From positions 1-64,000 of the forward strand of contig CAYGJZ010000002.1 of the NCBI GenBank assembly GCA_964350265.1: DNA of 64,000 nt, read 5' to 3'. Each line of letters starts with the position of its first letter. Position 1 is the first letter of the stretch. This stretch comes from BQJD01 sp964350265 (GTDB taxonomy: Bacteria; Pseudomonadota; Gammaproteobacteria; Arenicellales; CAJQKF01). Under the pieces are notes generated by a model. That model did not search any database, was not told where the DNA came from, and saw only the letters and a list, made by a program, of their open reading frames with translations. Position numbers and translations under genes: made by a program. This document shows positions 43,285 through 52,139 of the stretch, piece after piece.

Positions 43285-44367
43285 TCAGCCCTCCGGCCGG
43301 GAGACGCCGAGGCCGGCACGACGCGCGGCGACGATGGCCTGGCCTCGGCTGCTCACGGACAACTTGTCGAACACCCGGGTCAGGTGGTTGCGCACGGTCT
43401 TTGGCGACAGGTGCAGCCGCGCGGCGATGTCGGCGGTGTCCAGGCCGGTGGCCAGCAACTCGAGGATCTCGTGCTCACGCGGCGTCAGGTCGGCGGGCAG
43501 GGCGGTGGACGTCGGCAGCGGCGACGGTTCCGCGTTGACGAAGTCGGCCAGCTCGCGCAGGAAGGTCGGCCAGGCCTGTTCGCCTTCGAGGATGATGTGG
43601 TTGCGCCCGCCAAGCGGCACGAAGCGCGCCCCGGGAATCTCCCCGGCCAGTTCGCGGCCCTCGGCAAAGGGGATGCGCGCGTCGTCCTCGCAGTGCATCA
43701 CCAGGGTCGGTACGCGCAGCGCGCGGGCCGAGGCGGTGATGGCCAGGGCATCGTTGACACCGACGATGCGCGCGGCGACCGACGGTTCCGCCGAACGCCG
43801 TTGCAGCTCGTTGAAGTGGGAGGCCAGCGCGGCGTCGGCGCCGGGCAGGAACATGGAACAGAACAGCTGTCGGTAGGCGGGATTGTCCCGTCCCCAGCCC
43901 AGCTCCACCAGCGAGGCCAGCGCATCGGCCTCGCGTTCGGGCTGCTCCAGGCCGGGCCAGTGGCGGCGGCCCCGGGCATAGCTGCCGAACAGCACCAGGT
44001 GGCTGACCCGGTGGGGATGGCGGGCGGCGTACTCGATGGCGATGGGGCCGCCCTGGGACATGCCGAGCAGGGCAAAGCGATCCAGGTTCGCGTTGTCGAC
44101 CACGCAGGCGAGGTCGTCCACCCAGGCCGACAGGCTGATCTCGTCGACGTCGCGATCCGACAGACCGCAGCCGCGCAGGTCGTAGCGCAGCAGGCGGAAG
44201 CGCGACGACAGATCCTGCAACTGGTGTCGCCAGATCGGGCTGTCACGGTCGTGGCCGATGTGGGTCAGCCAGTGCGCCGACTTCACCAGCGGCGGTCCGC
44301 TGCCGGACAGCGCATAGGCGATCCGGGTACCGTCACCGGCGCGGCAGAAACGGATCTCCTGCTTCAC
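43285..44367 (-). CDS. Alpha/beta hydrolase fused to LuxR-type DNA-binding domain
   Basis: A 360-residue two-domain protein. The N-terminal domain is an alpha/beta hydrolase with the nucleophile elbow GMSQGG and a C-terminal His in GGRNHIILEG. The C-terminal 65 residues (LTPREHEILELLATGLDTADIA, HLSPKTVRNHLTRVFDKLSVSSR) are a LuxR/GerE helix-turn-helix. Such proteins may sense an ester or lactone through the hydrolase domain. It lies 16 bp after the HxlR gene on the same strand and probably shares its transcript. Confidence 0.88.
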   Translation of the reverse strand: MKQEIRFCRAGDGTRIAYALSGSGPPLVKSAHWLTHIGHDRDSPIWRHQLQDLSSRFRLLRYDLRGCGLSDRDVDEISLSAWVDDLACVVDNANLDRFALLGMSQGGPIAIEYAARHPHRVSHLVLFGSYARGRRHWPGLEQPEREADALASLVELGWGRDNPAYRQLFCSMFLPGADAALASHFNELQRRSAEPSVAARIVGVNDALAITASARALRVPTLVMHCEDDARIPFAEGRELAGEIPGARFVPLGGRNHIILEGEQAWPTFLRELADFVNAEPSPLPTSTALPADLTPREHEILELLATGLDTADIAARLHLSPKTVRNHLTRVFDKLSVSSRGQAIVAARRAGLGVSRPEG

Positions 44368-44383
44368 CGTGTCCGCCGCCGGA

Positions 44384-45082
44384 TCACGCCGTCGGCGGCG
44401 CGTTGGCCGGCGTCCGCGGTGAATCGGCGAACACGCTTTGTCGCAGCCAGTGATGAATGTTGCGGGTCAGCGCGCGGTTGCCCTGCACGGTCATCGTGCC
44501 GTCGCGCATGGCGTCGCGGTAGCTGCGCTCGCCCATCCACACGTCTGCCAGCGTGCGCACCGAGCAGTGGAAGTAGACGTCCACTTCGCGCCCGGGGTCC
44601 TTGAGGCAGACCTCGGTGCCTTCGCCGGCGACGATCAGCCACCAGTCCTGCTGGCCTGGCAGGTCGCTGAAGCGGAACTTGATGATGGTTTCGGCGCCCT
44701 TGAGCCGCGACGGGTCGACGCTGCGCTCCAGGTAGAACAGCAGGAAGTCGACATCGAAGTCCTCGTCGCCCAGGGTATGGCGCGCCCAGACCAGGCCCCA
44801 CTCGCCCAGGGAGCGCAACACCGGCAGCAGGGCCTCGCAGGCATCGGTGGGGTAGTAGGCATGGCCACGCTGACCGGCTACGCGGCGGCGAATGACCATG
44901 CCCTGCTCCTCCAGGGTCTTCAGCCGCCGGGTGAGCAGGGCCGGCGAAATGTCGCCGAGGCCGCGTTGCAGGGTGTTGAACCGCCGGCCACCTGCGAGCA
45001 ATTCGCGCAGGATCAACAATGTCCATCGTTCGCCGAGGATCTCGGCGGCTTTGGCGATCGGGCAGAACTGGTTGTATTGCAT
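44384..45082 (-). CDS. HxlR family regulator with C-terminal SCP2-like domain
   Basis: A 232-residue protein. The N-terminal HxlR winged helix (CPIAKAAEILGERWTLLILREL, RRFNTLQRGLGDISPALLTRRLKTLEEQGMV) contains the conserved Cys, which in some members is redox-sensitive. A C-terminal domain of about 110 residues (ETIIKFRFSDLPGQQDWWLIV) resembles SCP2/lipid-binding folds. The start at 45082 (MQYNQFCP) is standard; the frame is open to 45130. It is divergent from the methyltransferase gene at 45503, a probable target. Confidence 0.88.
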   Translation of the reverse strand: MQYNQFCPIAKAAEILGERWTLLILRELLAGGRRFNTLQRGLGDISPALLTRRLKTLEEQGMVIRRRVAGQRGHAYYPTDACEALLPVLRSLGEWGLVWARHTLGDEDFDVDFLLFYLERSVDPSRLKGAETIIKFRFSDLPGQQDWWLIVAGEGTEVCLKDPGREVDVYFHCSVRTLADVWMGERSYRDAMRDGTMTVQGNRALTRNIHHWLRQSVFADSPRTPANAPPTA

Positions 45083-45271
45083 GGCTACACCGCGTCGGCT
45101 GTGATCGGGACTTCCAGCATGGTAGCGCATGGCTACCGAATCTGTAGCGGTTCACTTCCGCGGCGGAAGTATTCGCCGTTCCTCCGTGGCGATAGTGTTC
45201 GCGTCGTCGCCGCACGGGCCTGTCCCGGCATCGTCGACACATCCCAGCGCACCAGACAGCAGGCAAACACC

Positions 45272-45502
45272 ATGTCCCTACGCCTTCCAGTCCGCAGGCC
45301 ACGCCACGGCGGCCGAACCCGTGCCAGCCGGCAGGGCCTTCTTCATCCGCGTGAACTGTCGCGGCTGGATCGGCGGCTGCTGGCGGACATCGGCATAACG
45401 CCCATGGCCGCGACCTTCGGCCTGGCCGGTCCGGATGCGCGCGGAATCACCGCAACAACGCGCCCATCGGCGCATTATCGATCCGAATCGAGGAACAAGA
45501 CA
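45272..45502 (+). other. DUF1127-like open frame continuous with the following methyltransferase
   Basis: An in-frame upstream extension from an ATG at 45272. Residues HPRELSRLDRRLLADIGIT match the DUF1127 core (LsrLdxrlLaDIGl). Normally DUF1127 proteins are about 50-80 residues and end here. No stop separates this frame from the methyltransferase ATG at 45503, so either a fused protein of 357 residues is made or translation restarts at 45503. The sequence after the core (ARGITATTRPSAHY) is not typical of either family. Confidence 0.5.
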
Positions 45503-46345
45503 ATGAACAACCACCAAGCCAACCTTGCCCAGGCCGTCACCACGCCGGACTACTCCGCCATCAAGGCGCGCCAGAACGCTGCCTGGGCCTCCGGCGACTA
45601 TGCCGTGGTCGGCACCACGCTGCAGATCGTCGGGGAAACGCTGGCCGAGAGCATGGACCCGGTGCCAGGCTCCCGGGTGCTCGACGTGGCGGCCGGCAAC
45701 GGCAATGCCACGCTGGCCTTCGCCCGCCGCTGGCACCGGGTGACCTCCACCGACTACGTCGAGGCGTTGCTCGACAAGGGCAGGGCGCGGGCCGCCGCCG
45801 AGCAGCTCGACGTCGATTTCCGTGTCGCCGATGCCGAGGCACTGCCCTTCGACGACGGTGTCTTCGACGCGGTGGTGTCCACGTTCGGCGTGATGTTCGC
45901 CCCGCACCAGGAGCAGGCCGCCGCCGAGATGCTGCGCGTATGTCGTTCCGGCGGCCAGCTCGGCATGGCCAACTGGACCCCGGACGGCTTCATCGGGCGG
46001 TTGTTCAAGCTCCTCGGCGGCTACCTGCCGCCGCCGGCCGGGCTGTCGTCTCCGGCACGCTGGGGCGACGGTCGCTGGCTCGACGAAACCTTCGGGCCCT
46101 CCGCCCGGGTAGTACAGTGCAGCCAGCGACAGTTCCACTTCCGCTACCGTTCGCCGGCCCATTTCATCGAAGTATTCCGCGGTCTCTACGGCCCGGTGCA
46201 CAAGGCCTTCGCCGCCCTCGACGAGGACCGCGGCGCGGCGCTTGCGGCGGACATGCATGCCCTGATCGACAGCCTCAACATCGCCACCGACGGCAGCATG
46301 AACGTGCCCGGTGACTATGCCGAGGTCATTATCCTGAAGGCCTAG
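45503..46345 (+). CDS. SAM-dependent methyltransferase
   Basis: A 280-residue class I methyltransferase. Motif I is VLDVAAGNGNATLAFAR; the ribose acidic residue is in VTSTDYVEAL; motif II FDAVVSTFGVMFAPHQEQAA and motif III CRSGGQLGMANW follow. AGGA stands 8-11 nt before the ATG at 45503, giving the most convincing start. The same frame opens 77 codons earlier into a DUF1127-like segment. It is divergent from the HxlR regulator and ends just before a strong terminator. The acceptor is unknown, similar to UbiE-type small-molecule enzymes. Confidence 0.85.
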   Translation: MNNHQANLAQAVTTPDYSAIKARQNAAWASGDYAVVGTTLQIVGETLAESMDPVPGSRVLDVAAGNGNATLAFARRWHRVTSTDYVEALLDKGRARAAAEQLDVDFRVADAEALPFDDGVFDAVVSTFGVMFAPHQEQAAAEMLRVCRSGGQLGMANWTPDGFIGRLFKLLGGYLPPPAGLSSPARWGDGRWLDETFGPSARVVQCSQRQFHFRYRSPAHFIEVFRGLYGPVHKAFAALDEDRGAALAADMHALIDSLNIATDGSMNVPGDYAEVIILKA

Positions 46346-46355
46346 CCGTGTCGCA

Positions 46356-46388
46356 CCGCGGGAAGTCCCTCCACGGGACTTCCCGCGG
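46356..46388 (+). terminator. Strong hairpin terminator after the methyltransferase
   Basis: CCGCGGGAAGTCCC paired perfectly over 14 bp with its complement around a 5-nt loop (TCCAC), 10 bp after the stop codon and followed by TTCT. This is the clearest terminator-like structure in the window and separates the accessory island to the right. Confidence 0.75.
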
Positions 46389-46478
46389 TTCTGCCTCGCG
46401 GGAAGCGGGTTGCATGGCTTGCCTTCCGTCGTCGCCCCGGGGTCTACTCGGCGTCACGAAATCATCCGGGGAGTCAGG

Positions 46479-48089
46479 TTGGATCACGAGATATCCGCTG
46501 CGCGAACAAAGGCGTGGCTCCACGACGGCGACGAGATTGCCCTGCTCGACGTGCGCGAGGCCGGGCAGTTCGGCGAAGGGCATCCCCTGTTCGCGGTGCC
46601 GTTGCCCTACAGTCGCCTGGAAGCCCGTATTGGTGCATTGGTGCCACGGCTTGATACCCGCATCGTGTTGCTGGACGACGCAGACGGGGTAGCCCGACGT
46701 GCTTCCGACTGCCTGGCCGGCGCCGGCTACAGCGACGTGTATACCGTTGCCGGTGGTGCGTCGGCCTGGGCCGATGCCGGGTATACCCTGTACCAGGGAG
46801 TGAACGTGCCCTCGAAAGCCCTCGGTGAACTGGTCGAGCATGCCTGGCGACCACCGACCGTGAATGCCGCCACCTTGTACCAGTGGCGAACGGAGGGAAG
46901 AGCGCACCTGTTGTTCGATGCCCGACCCCCGGCGGAATACGCGAAGATGCGTATCCCCGGTGCGTTGTGCCTGCCGAACGGCGAGCTGGCGCATCGATTT
47001 CCGGCCGCGGTGTCTGATGCCGCGATTCCCGTGGTGGTGACCTGTGCCGGCCGTACCCGCTCGCTGGTCGGGGTGCTGGGTCTTCAGCTTGCCGGCATCA
47101 CCTCGCCGATCCACGCGCTGGAGAACGGTACCCAGGGTTGGGTGCTTGCGGGTCATGCGCTGGAACGTGGCAACCAGGCAGCGTGTTATCCGTCGTTGAG
47201 TCCGTCGCAGGCGCGGCAAACCCGCGAGCGCGCTGACCGTGTGCTGGCCGCACAGGGCATCGACAGTGTTGATGCCAGGGATGTGCAGCGTTGGCGCGAG
47301 GAACCGGGTCGAACCACCTACCTGTTTGATCTGCGCTCGCCGGAGGAGATCGCCAACGATCCGGCACCGGCCTTCGTTCCCGCGCTGTCCGGGCAGTTGG
47401 TGCAGGCTGCCGACCAGTGGATCGGCGTGCGGCATGCCCGCCTGGTGCTGCTGGATGATCTCGGCCTGCGCGGCGCCATTGCCGCGTTCTGGCTCCGACA
47501 GCTTGGCTTCGAGGTCGCCGTGGTGCGCGTGGACGACACCGTCCGCGCGCTGGTCCCGCACCGAGCGGTTCCCGCGCCGGAGCGGATTGCCTGTATCGAT
47601 GCGGCAGAAGCACTGGCTCGACATGCCCGCGGTACGGCCTTGCTGCTGGATGTTCGCGGTTCGGCAGCCTGTCGCGAGGCTCGGCTGGCCGGGGTGCCCT
47701 GGGGGGTGCGCCCGCGCCTGGATCGTCTGGCGCTCGAGCGGTCGCTTCCCGTGTACCTGGTGGGCGAGGGCGAGGTGGCGGCTCTGGCAGCGCGGGAGTG
47801 TCGACGACTGGGGCACCCGGATGTGTCCTTGGTCGCCGGCGGAGTGGATGCCCTGGTCGATGCCGGGGCGACGCTGTCGCGGGACGGGAACGATCCAGGC
47901 GCCGAGGAATCCATCGATTTCCTCTGGTTCGTTCATGACCGGCACGATGGCAACCTGGCAGCATCCAGGCGATACCTGGCCTGGGAGCAGGGCCTGGTCG
48001 AACAACTGGACGACGAGGAGCGGGCAGAGTTCCGCATCGCCGCTCGATCGCCGAAGAGCGCAGTCGGTCCACGGAAGGTTACGGATTGA
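46479..48089 (+). CDS. Four-domain rhodanese-related sulfurtransferase
   Basis: A 536-residue protein made of four rhodanese-like repeats of about 130 residues. Only the second has a catalytic Cys (C189 in VVVTCAGRTRSLVG). The corresponding loops of repeats 1, 3 and 4 read LDDADGVARR, LDDLGLRG and GEGEVAAL and lack it. Rhodaneses move sulfane sulfur from thiosulfate, persulfide or 3-mercapto-acids. The TTG at 46479 is chosen as start because GGGGAG lies 6 nt upstream; an ATG at 46410 is in frame but has no such signal. The first repeat is a paralogue of that in the dioxygenase-rhodanese at 62903 (both share a VPSKA(L/F)GE(L/F)VE segment). Cytosolic. Confidence 0.85.
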   Translation: MDHEISAARTKAWLHDGDEIALLDVREAGQFGEGHPLFAVPLPYSRLEARIGALVPRLDTRIVLLDDADGVARRASDCLAGAGYSDVYTVAGGASAWADAGYTLYQGVNVPSKALGELVEHAWRPPTVNAATLYQWRTEGRAHLLFDARPPAEYAKMRIPGALCLPNGELAHRFPAAVSDAAIPVVVTCAGRTRSLVGVLGLQLAGITSPIHALENGTQGWVLAGHALERGNQAACYPSLSPSQARQTRERADRVLAAQGIDSVDARDVQRWREEPGRTTYLFDLRSPEEIANDPAPAFVPALSGQLVQAADQWIGVRHARLVLLDDLGLRGAIAAFWLRQLGFEVAVVRVDDTVRALVPHRAVPAPERIACIDAAEALARHARGTALLLDVRGSAACREARLAGVPWGVRPRLDRLALERSLPVYLVGEGEVAALAARECRRLGHPDVSLVAGGVDALVDAGATLSRDGNDPGAEESIDFLWFVHDRHDGNLAASRRYLAWEQGLVEQLDDEERAEFRIAARSPKSAVGPRKVTD

Positions 48090-48117
48090 ATATTGCAGGC
48101 ATAGGGCAAGGAGGCGA

Positions 48118-48149
48118 TGAGATGTTATCATCTGGTCTTTAACATCTTA
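48118..48149. promoter_or_regulatory. Tandem GntR-type operator upstream of the glutathione transferase gene
   Basis: Two near-palindromes, TGAGATGTTA (48118-48127) and TAACATCTTA (48140-48149), lie 22 bp centre to centre. Each is close to the island consensus TAACATGTTA; the whole reads as AGATGTTA...TAACATCT, an 8-bp inverted repeat. It ends 23 bp before the start codon of the transferase gene. Regulator assignment to the GntR at 61798 is an inference. Confidence 0.7.
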
Positions 48150-48172
48150 CAAGATCAACCAGGATCCTCGCC

Positions 48173-48781
48173 ATGAAACTGCACCAGCACCCGATGTCCG
48201 GCAATTGCTACAAGGTACGCCTGATGGCCTCACTGCTGGGCGTCGACGTTGCGTTGGTGCCCGTGGACTTGATGAACGGAGAGCAGAAGACTCCTGCCTT
48301 TCGGGCCTTGAATCCCCTCGGGCAAGTACCGGTTCTGGAAGATGATGGTGTACTGGTGCGCGACTCCCAGGCCATTCTCGTCTACCTCGCGCGCCGCTAC
48401 GGTGGGGACGCCTGGCTGCCTGAAGACGCCGCTGGGCTCGCCGAAGTCATGCAGTGGCTGTCGTTTTCCGCCAGGGAGATGCTGGAGGGGCCGGCCCTGG
48501 CCCGGGCCCTCGTCCTGTTCAAGCGCACGGACGATCCGGAACCGGTGGCCAAGCGCGCACGACGGGCGCTCGCGGTGCTCGACGACCGTCTGCAGCACCA
48601 TCCGTGGCTGGCGCTCGACCGGCCAACGGTGGCCGACGTCGCCTGTTATCCCTATGCCGCGCTGGCTCACCAGGGCGACCTGGACATCGGCGAACTCGAT
48701 GGCCTGCTGGGTTGGTTCGCGCGGGTGCAGGGGTTGTCCGGTTACATTGCGCAGAAAGGCATCTACGAAGTTCCACTCTAA
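48173..48781 (+). CDS. Glutathione S-transferase family protein
   Basis: A 202-residue two-domain GST. The thioredoxin-like N-terminal domain has MKLHQHPMSGNCYKVRLMASLLG and the glutathione-contact segment GQVPVLEDDGVLVRDSQAIL with the usual Pro. The C-terminal helical domain contains DRPTVADVACYPYA, the capping-box Asp. The first gene of the plus-strand run in the island, preceded by the tandem operator. It may conjugate glutathione to an electrophilic intermediate or cleave thioethers (beta-etherase-like). Substrate unknown. Confidence 0.88.
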   Translation: MKLHQHPMSGNCYKVRLMASLLGVDVALVPVDLMNGEQKTPAFRALNPLGQVPVLEDDGVLVRDSQAILVYLARRYGGDAWLPEDAAGLAEVMQWLSFSAREMLEGPALARALVLFKRTDDPEPVAKRARRALAVLDDRLQHHPWLALDRPTVADVACYPYAALAHQGDLDIGELDGLLGWFARVQGLSGYIAQKGIYEVPL

Positions 48782-48814
48782 TAACATCTTATATAGATCA
48801 TATTGACATGTTAT
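48781..48814. promoter_or_regulatory. Tandem GntR-type operator upstream of the CoA ligase gene
   Basis: TAACATCTTA (48782-48791) and TGACATGTTA (48804-48813), each 9/10 to TAACATGTTA, are 22 bp apart centre to centre, in a strikingly AT-rich 40-bp patch between the transferase and ligase genes. The second is about 71 bp from the ligase start. Confidence 0.75.
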
Positions 48815-48884
48815 AGAGTCGGCCCGTATCCTCGCCGCCTGGTGTCACTCGTCGGTGACACCCTGACCGGGAGGAAAAATCTGG

Positions 48885-50300
48885 ATGACATCGCCGCAGG
48901 TACCGTACTACTACGCCACGCTGGACTTCCAGGCACTGTGGCGGGACTATCCGCCGCCGCCGCGGGACGCCGATGTCGCGCGGGCATCGGCGGATGAAAT
49001 CCGCGCCTTGCAGGAGCAACGTTTCGCCGAGCAGGTGGCCCGGGCCTGGACGATCCCTTTCTACCAGCGCCTGTGGGGCGAGGCAGGCATGCAGCCGGGG
49101 GATATCCGAGTACTCGACGATCTGTCGCGTTGCCCTTCGTTCACCGTCTCCGACCTGCGCGAAAGCATCGACCGGGCACCACCGTTCGGCGACTTCACCG
49201 GGGTCGACCCGAAGAATGGCCCGCCCACGCCCTGGATCTTCCATACCAGCGGCGGAACCACCGGTTTGCCGCGTCCAATGCTGTACTCGCCAAAGGATCG
49301 CGAAGTCGTCAACATCCTGGGCGCCCGTCGCCTGCACATGGCGGGTATACGCGCGGGTGACATGGTGCAGGTGACTCACTCCCTGGGTCTGTCCAATGCC
49401 GGGATGTCCGCCGGGGAGTCTTTGTGGAAGTACTCCGGGGCAGTACCGGTCATGACCGGCAGTGGTTCATCGACGCCGTCACGGCGGCAGATCGAGCTTG
49501 CGAAGGCTTGGGGCAGCAACGCCTTGATCGGCTTCGCCGCCTACATGCGGCACCTGGCGCTGGTCTGTCGCGACGAGATGCGGATCGACCCGCGCGACCT
49601 TGGCATCAAGTCCATATGTACACATCTCGGCACGGACGACCGTGCATCGCTGGAAGATCTCTGGAACGCGAAGGTGTACGACTCCTACGGTGCCAACGAG
49701 GCAGGCATGATCGCCGCCGACTGCGAGGCGCGGAGCGGCATGCACGTGTTCGAGGATGCCCACTACGTGGAAGTGGTCGATCCGGTCTCGGGACAACCCG
49801 TACCCACGGGTGCTGAAGGTACGGCGTTCATCACCAGCCTGTACAAGCATGCCGCACCGATGATCCGCTTCAACATCAACGACATTACCGCCATGGTTTC
49901 GGGAGAGTGTTCCTGTGGCAGCCGCCGGCGCAGGTTGCGCGGCATCCTCGGACGCAGCGACAACATGGTCAAGTTGCGCGGCGTCAATGTCTTTCCGGAC
50001 GCCATCGGCGGCCTGATCCAGGACAACGACCGCATGACCGGCGACTACGTGTGCATCGTCGACACGGTGGCCGCAGGACGTGACGAGATGACCACCATGG
50101 TCGAGGCGTCTGGCAGCGAGGTCGACAGGGAAGCGCTGCGCGTGGATCTTGAGCAGCGGCTGCGCGAGGTCATCGGCGTGAAGATCGCGGTGGAAGTCGT
50201 GGACCGTGGCGCACTGGATCGCTACACCGGGTTGTCACAGACCTCCAAGGTCAAGCGCTTGATCGACAGGAGAAAGGACAAGCACCCGGGCACACACTAG
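48885..50300 (+). CDS. Phenylacetate-CoA ligase-like acyl-CoA synthetase (PaaK family)
   Basis: A 471-residue adenylate-forming ligase of the PaaK branch. The AMP-binding loop is FHTSGGTTGLPRPMLYS, followed by YDSYGANEAGMIAADC, FNINDIT and the hinge GRSDNMVKLRGVNVFPDAI. The short C-terminal domain ends with the catalytic Lys region TSKVKRL. It would form a CoA thioester of an aromatic or short carboxylic acid. The start at 48885 follows GGGAGGAAAAATCTGG, a strong ribosome site. The next gene starts 90 bp downstream. Confidence 0.88.
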   Translation: MTSPQVPYYYATLDFQALWRDYPPPPRDADVARASADEIRALQEQRFAEQVARAWTIPFYQRLWGEAGMQPGDIRVLDDLSRCPSFTVSDLRESIDRAPPFGDFTGVDPKNGPPTPWIFHTSGGTTGLPRPMLYSPKDREVVNILGARRLHMAGIRAGDMVQVTHSLGLSNAGMSAGESLWKYSGAVPVMTGSGSSTPSRRQIELAKAWGSNALIGFAAYMRHLALVCRDEMRIDPRDLGIKSICTHLGTDDRASLEDLWNAKVYDSYGANEAGMIAADCEARSGMHVFEDAHYVEVVDPVSGQPVPTGAEGTAFITSLYKHAAPMIRFNINDITAMVSGECSCGSRRRRLRGILGRSDNMVKLRGVNVFPDAIGGLIQDNDRMTGDYVCIVDTVAAGRDEMTTMVEASGSEVDREALRVDLEQRLREVIGVKIAVEVVDRGALDRYTGLSQTSKVKRLIDRRKDKHPGTH

Positions 50301-50390
50301 CAGGTGAAGGTTTCCCGGTGCGCCGCAGGCCAGCGGTGTGAACAGGCTTGACATCGAACGCCGCATCGGCGGCAGCAACAGGAGAACGGT

Positions 50391-51182
50391 ATGGATCTGA
50401 AAATCCGGGACAAGGTGGCCATTGTCGGCGGCGCAAGCGGCGGCATCGGCTCGGCGATCGCCCACCAGTTGGGCAGCGAAGGTGCCCGTCTGGTGCTGTG
50501 GGCGCGCAAGGCAGAACCGCTGGAGCAGTCCGCCAGGGAGATTGCACAAGCCACCGGGGTCGAGGTGTTGACGGTGACCGGTGATATTCGCGAAGGCGAG
50601 GACCTTGAGCGGATCGTCGCGGCGACCATGGAGAAGTTCGGACAGGTGGATATCCTGGTCAACAACGACGGAGCACCGCGTCTTGGACCTCTGCTTACCT
50701 TTGACGACGAGACCTGGGACAAGGCCATTCGCCAGATGCTGCTTTCCGTGGTGCGGTTGACGCGACTGTGCATTCCGTCGATGAAGGAGCGTGGGTGGGG
50801 TCGGGTGATCAACATCGGTGCGCTTGCGGGCAAGGCGCCCCAGGCGGGGTTTGGACTGTCCGCGGCCACCCTGGCGGGGATGATCGGCTACTGCAAGACG
50901 CTCTCGCGGGAGGTGGGGGCCGATGGCATTACCATCAACACGCTGTGTCCCGGCCGGGTGGATACCGCCCTGACCCGTCGTGCACTGAAGGCCCAGGCCG
51001 AGCACCGCAAGGCGTCGCTGGAGGACACCGTTGCCGAGGCAACCGCGCGCATCCCGGTGGGGCGGTTCGCACAGCCGGAGGAGATTGCCGCCGTGGTCGC
51101 CTTTCTTGCCTCTGAACAGGCTGCCTTCCTTACCGGTACCGCGTTGCAGGTTGACGGCGGCACGCTGGAAAGCATTGCCTGA
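50391..51182 (+). CDS. SDR-family protein with missing catalytic residues
   Basis: A 263-residue short-chain dehydrogenase-like protein. The cofactor motif VGGASGGIG (12-20) is intact and VNNDGAP replaces the usual NNAG. The catalytic triad is absent: the YxxxK site reads F154-GLS-A158 and the Ser site is in NIGALAG (Ala). The C-terminal FLTGTALQVDGG segment is normal. A known subgroup of beta-ketoacyl-reductase-like SDRs lacks the tetrad and its function is unclear, possibly an epimerase, lyase or scaffold. AACAGGAGAACGGT precedes the ATG. Confidence 0.85.
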   Translation: MDLKIRDKVAIVGGASGGIGSAIAHQLGSEGARLVLWARKAEPLEQSAREIAQATGVEVLTVTGDIREGEDLERIVAATMEKFGQVDILVNNDGAPRLGPLLTFDDETWDKAIRQMLLSVVRLTRLCIPSMKERGWGRVINIGALAGKAPQAGFGLSAATLAGMIGYCKTLSREVGADGITINTLCPGRVDTALTRRALKAQAEHRKASLEDTVAEATARIPVGRFAQPEEIAAVVAFLASEQAAFLTGTALQVDGGTLESIA

Positions 51183-51212
51183 ACCGTCGAACCCGACCAC
51201 GGGAGAAATTCC

Positions 51213-52082
51213 ATGCCCATCTATGACCTCCATTCCCACTGGGGAACCCGGCGCGGCTACGCGCTGCGCTCGGAAAAAGAACTGGCGTTGCAGCGCAAGA
51301 CCTGGAACTCCGAGCCTGCCTATCACACCGAGGAGGAAATGGCTGCCTATTTTCGAGAAAGCGATGTGCGGGCCATTCTCGATTTCGGCTTCGACAAGTA
51401 CCTGGATCTCGAAGAAGCCGCCGAGTTGCACGACTACGGTATCGAGGTTCAACAAGCGTATCCGGATGTCATCATCGGCAACTGGATCCAGATCAATCCT
51501 CGCACGGGCAGCGCGGGTGTTCGAGAACTGCGACGGTGCAAGGACAAGGCCACCGGCTTCCTCGGCTTCGCGGCTTCTGGAAGTGGTGCGGGACCGGTCA
51601 GCGACGAAGTCTGGGCACCGTATTTCGAGTTCTGCGTCGAGGCGCAGATTCCGGTGCTCGTACTGGTGGGTACCACCGGCCTCGGTGCGGGTATGCCTGG
51701 CGGCAACGGCATACTCATCGAGCACTGCCACCCGCGCTACCTCGACCAGGTCGCCGCCCGCTACCCGGACCTGACCATCGTTGCGGCGCGACCCGCCTGG
51801 CCCTGGCAGGCCGAGGCCATCGCGGTGATGCTGCACAAGCCGAATATCTGGTACGAGTTGCACGGGTGGTCGCCGAAGTATTTCACCCCGGACCTGAAGT
51901 ACGAGATCTCCCGCCGCCTGAAGAACCGCGTCATGTTCGGAGCCGATTACCCGTTGTTTACCTATGAACGGCTGCTGCGCGACTGGAAAGCGGAAGGATA
52001 TGCCGAGGATGTCCTCGAGCGGGTGTTCACGCGCAATGCCGAGGCCTTCCTGGCCTCGATCCAGGGACGGGACCCGGCATAG
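51213..52082 (+). CDS. Amidohydrolase 2 family protein (ACMSD-like)
   Basis: A 289-residue TIM-barrel metal enzyme. An N-terminal DLHSHWG (HxH ligands) and a C-terminal VMFGADYPLF (catalytic Asp) are visible, and HPRYL and NIWYELHGWS hold further family segments. This family contains decarboxylases and hydrolases acting on aromatic or dicarboxylic acids through a single Zn. The start lies 30 bp after the SDR stop, with GGGAGAAATTCC upstream. Probably the last gene of the unit, since a strong hairpin follows. Confidence 0.85.
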   Translation: MPIYDLHSHWGTRRGYALRSEKELALQRKTWNSEPAYHTEEEMAAYFRESDVRAILDFGFDKYLDLEEAAELHDYGIEVQQAYPDVIIGNWIQINPRTGSAGVRELRRCKDKATGFLGFAASGSGAGPVSDEVWAPYFEFCVEAQIPVLVLVGTTGLGAGMPGGNGILIEHCHPRYLDQVAARYPDLTIVAARPAWPWQAEAIAVMLHKPNIWYELHGWSPKYFTPDLKYEISRRLKNRVMFGADYPLFTYERLLRDWKAEGYAEDVLERVFTRNAEAFLASIQGRDPA

Positions 52083-52096
52083 ACCGCAGCGGTTGC

Positions 52097-52127
52097 CTCC
52101 CGATACCGGGCCTGGGTACCGGGAGGT
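52097..52127. terminator. Bidirectional terminator hairpin between amidohydrolase and AcuI genes
   Basis: CCTCCCGATACC pairs with GGTACCGGGAGG (11 of 12 bp) around a 7-nt loop. It lies between converging stop codons at 52082 and 52140, and TTTTA follows at 52139 on the plus side. Confidence 0.7.
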
Positions 52128-52139
52128 CGTCGTTCCGTT

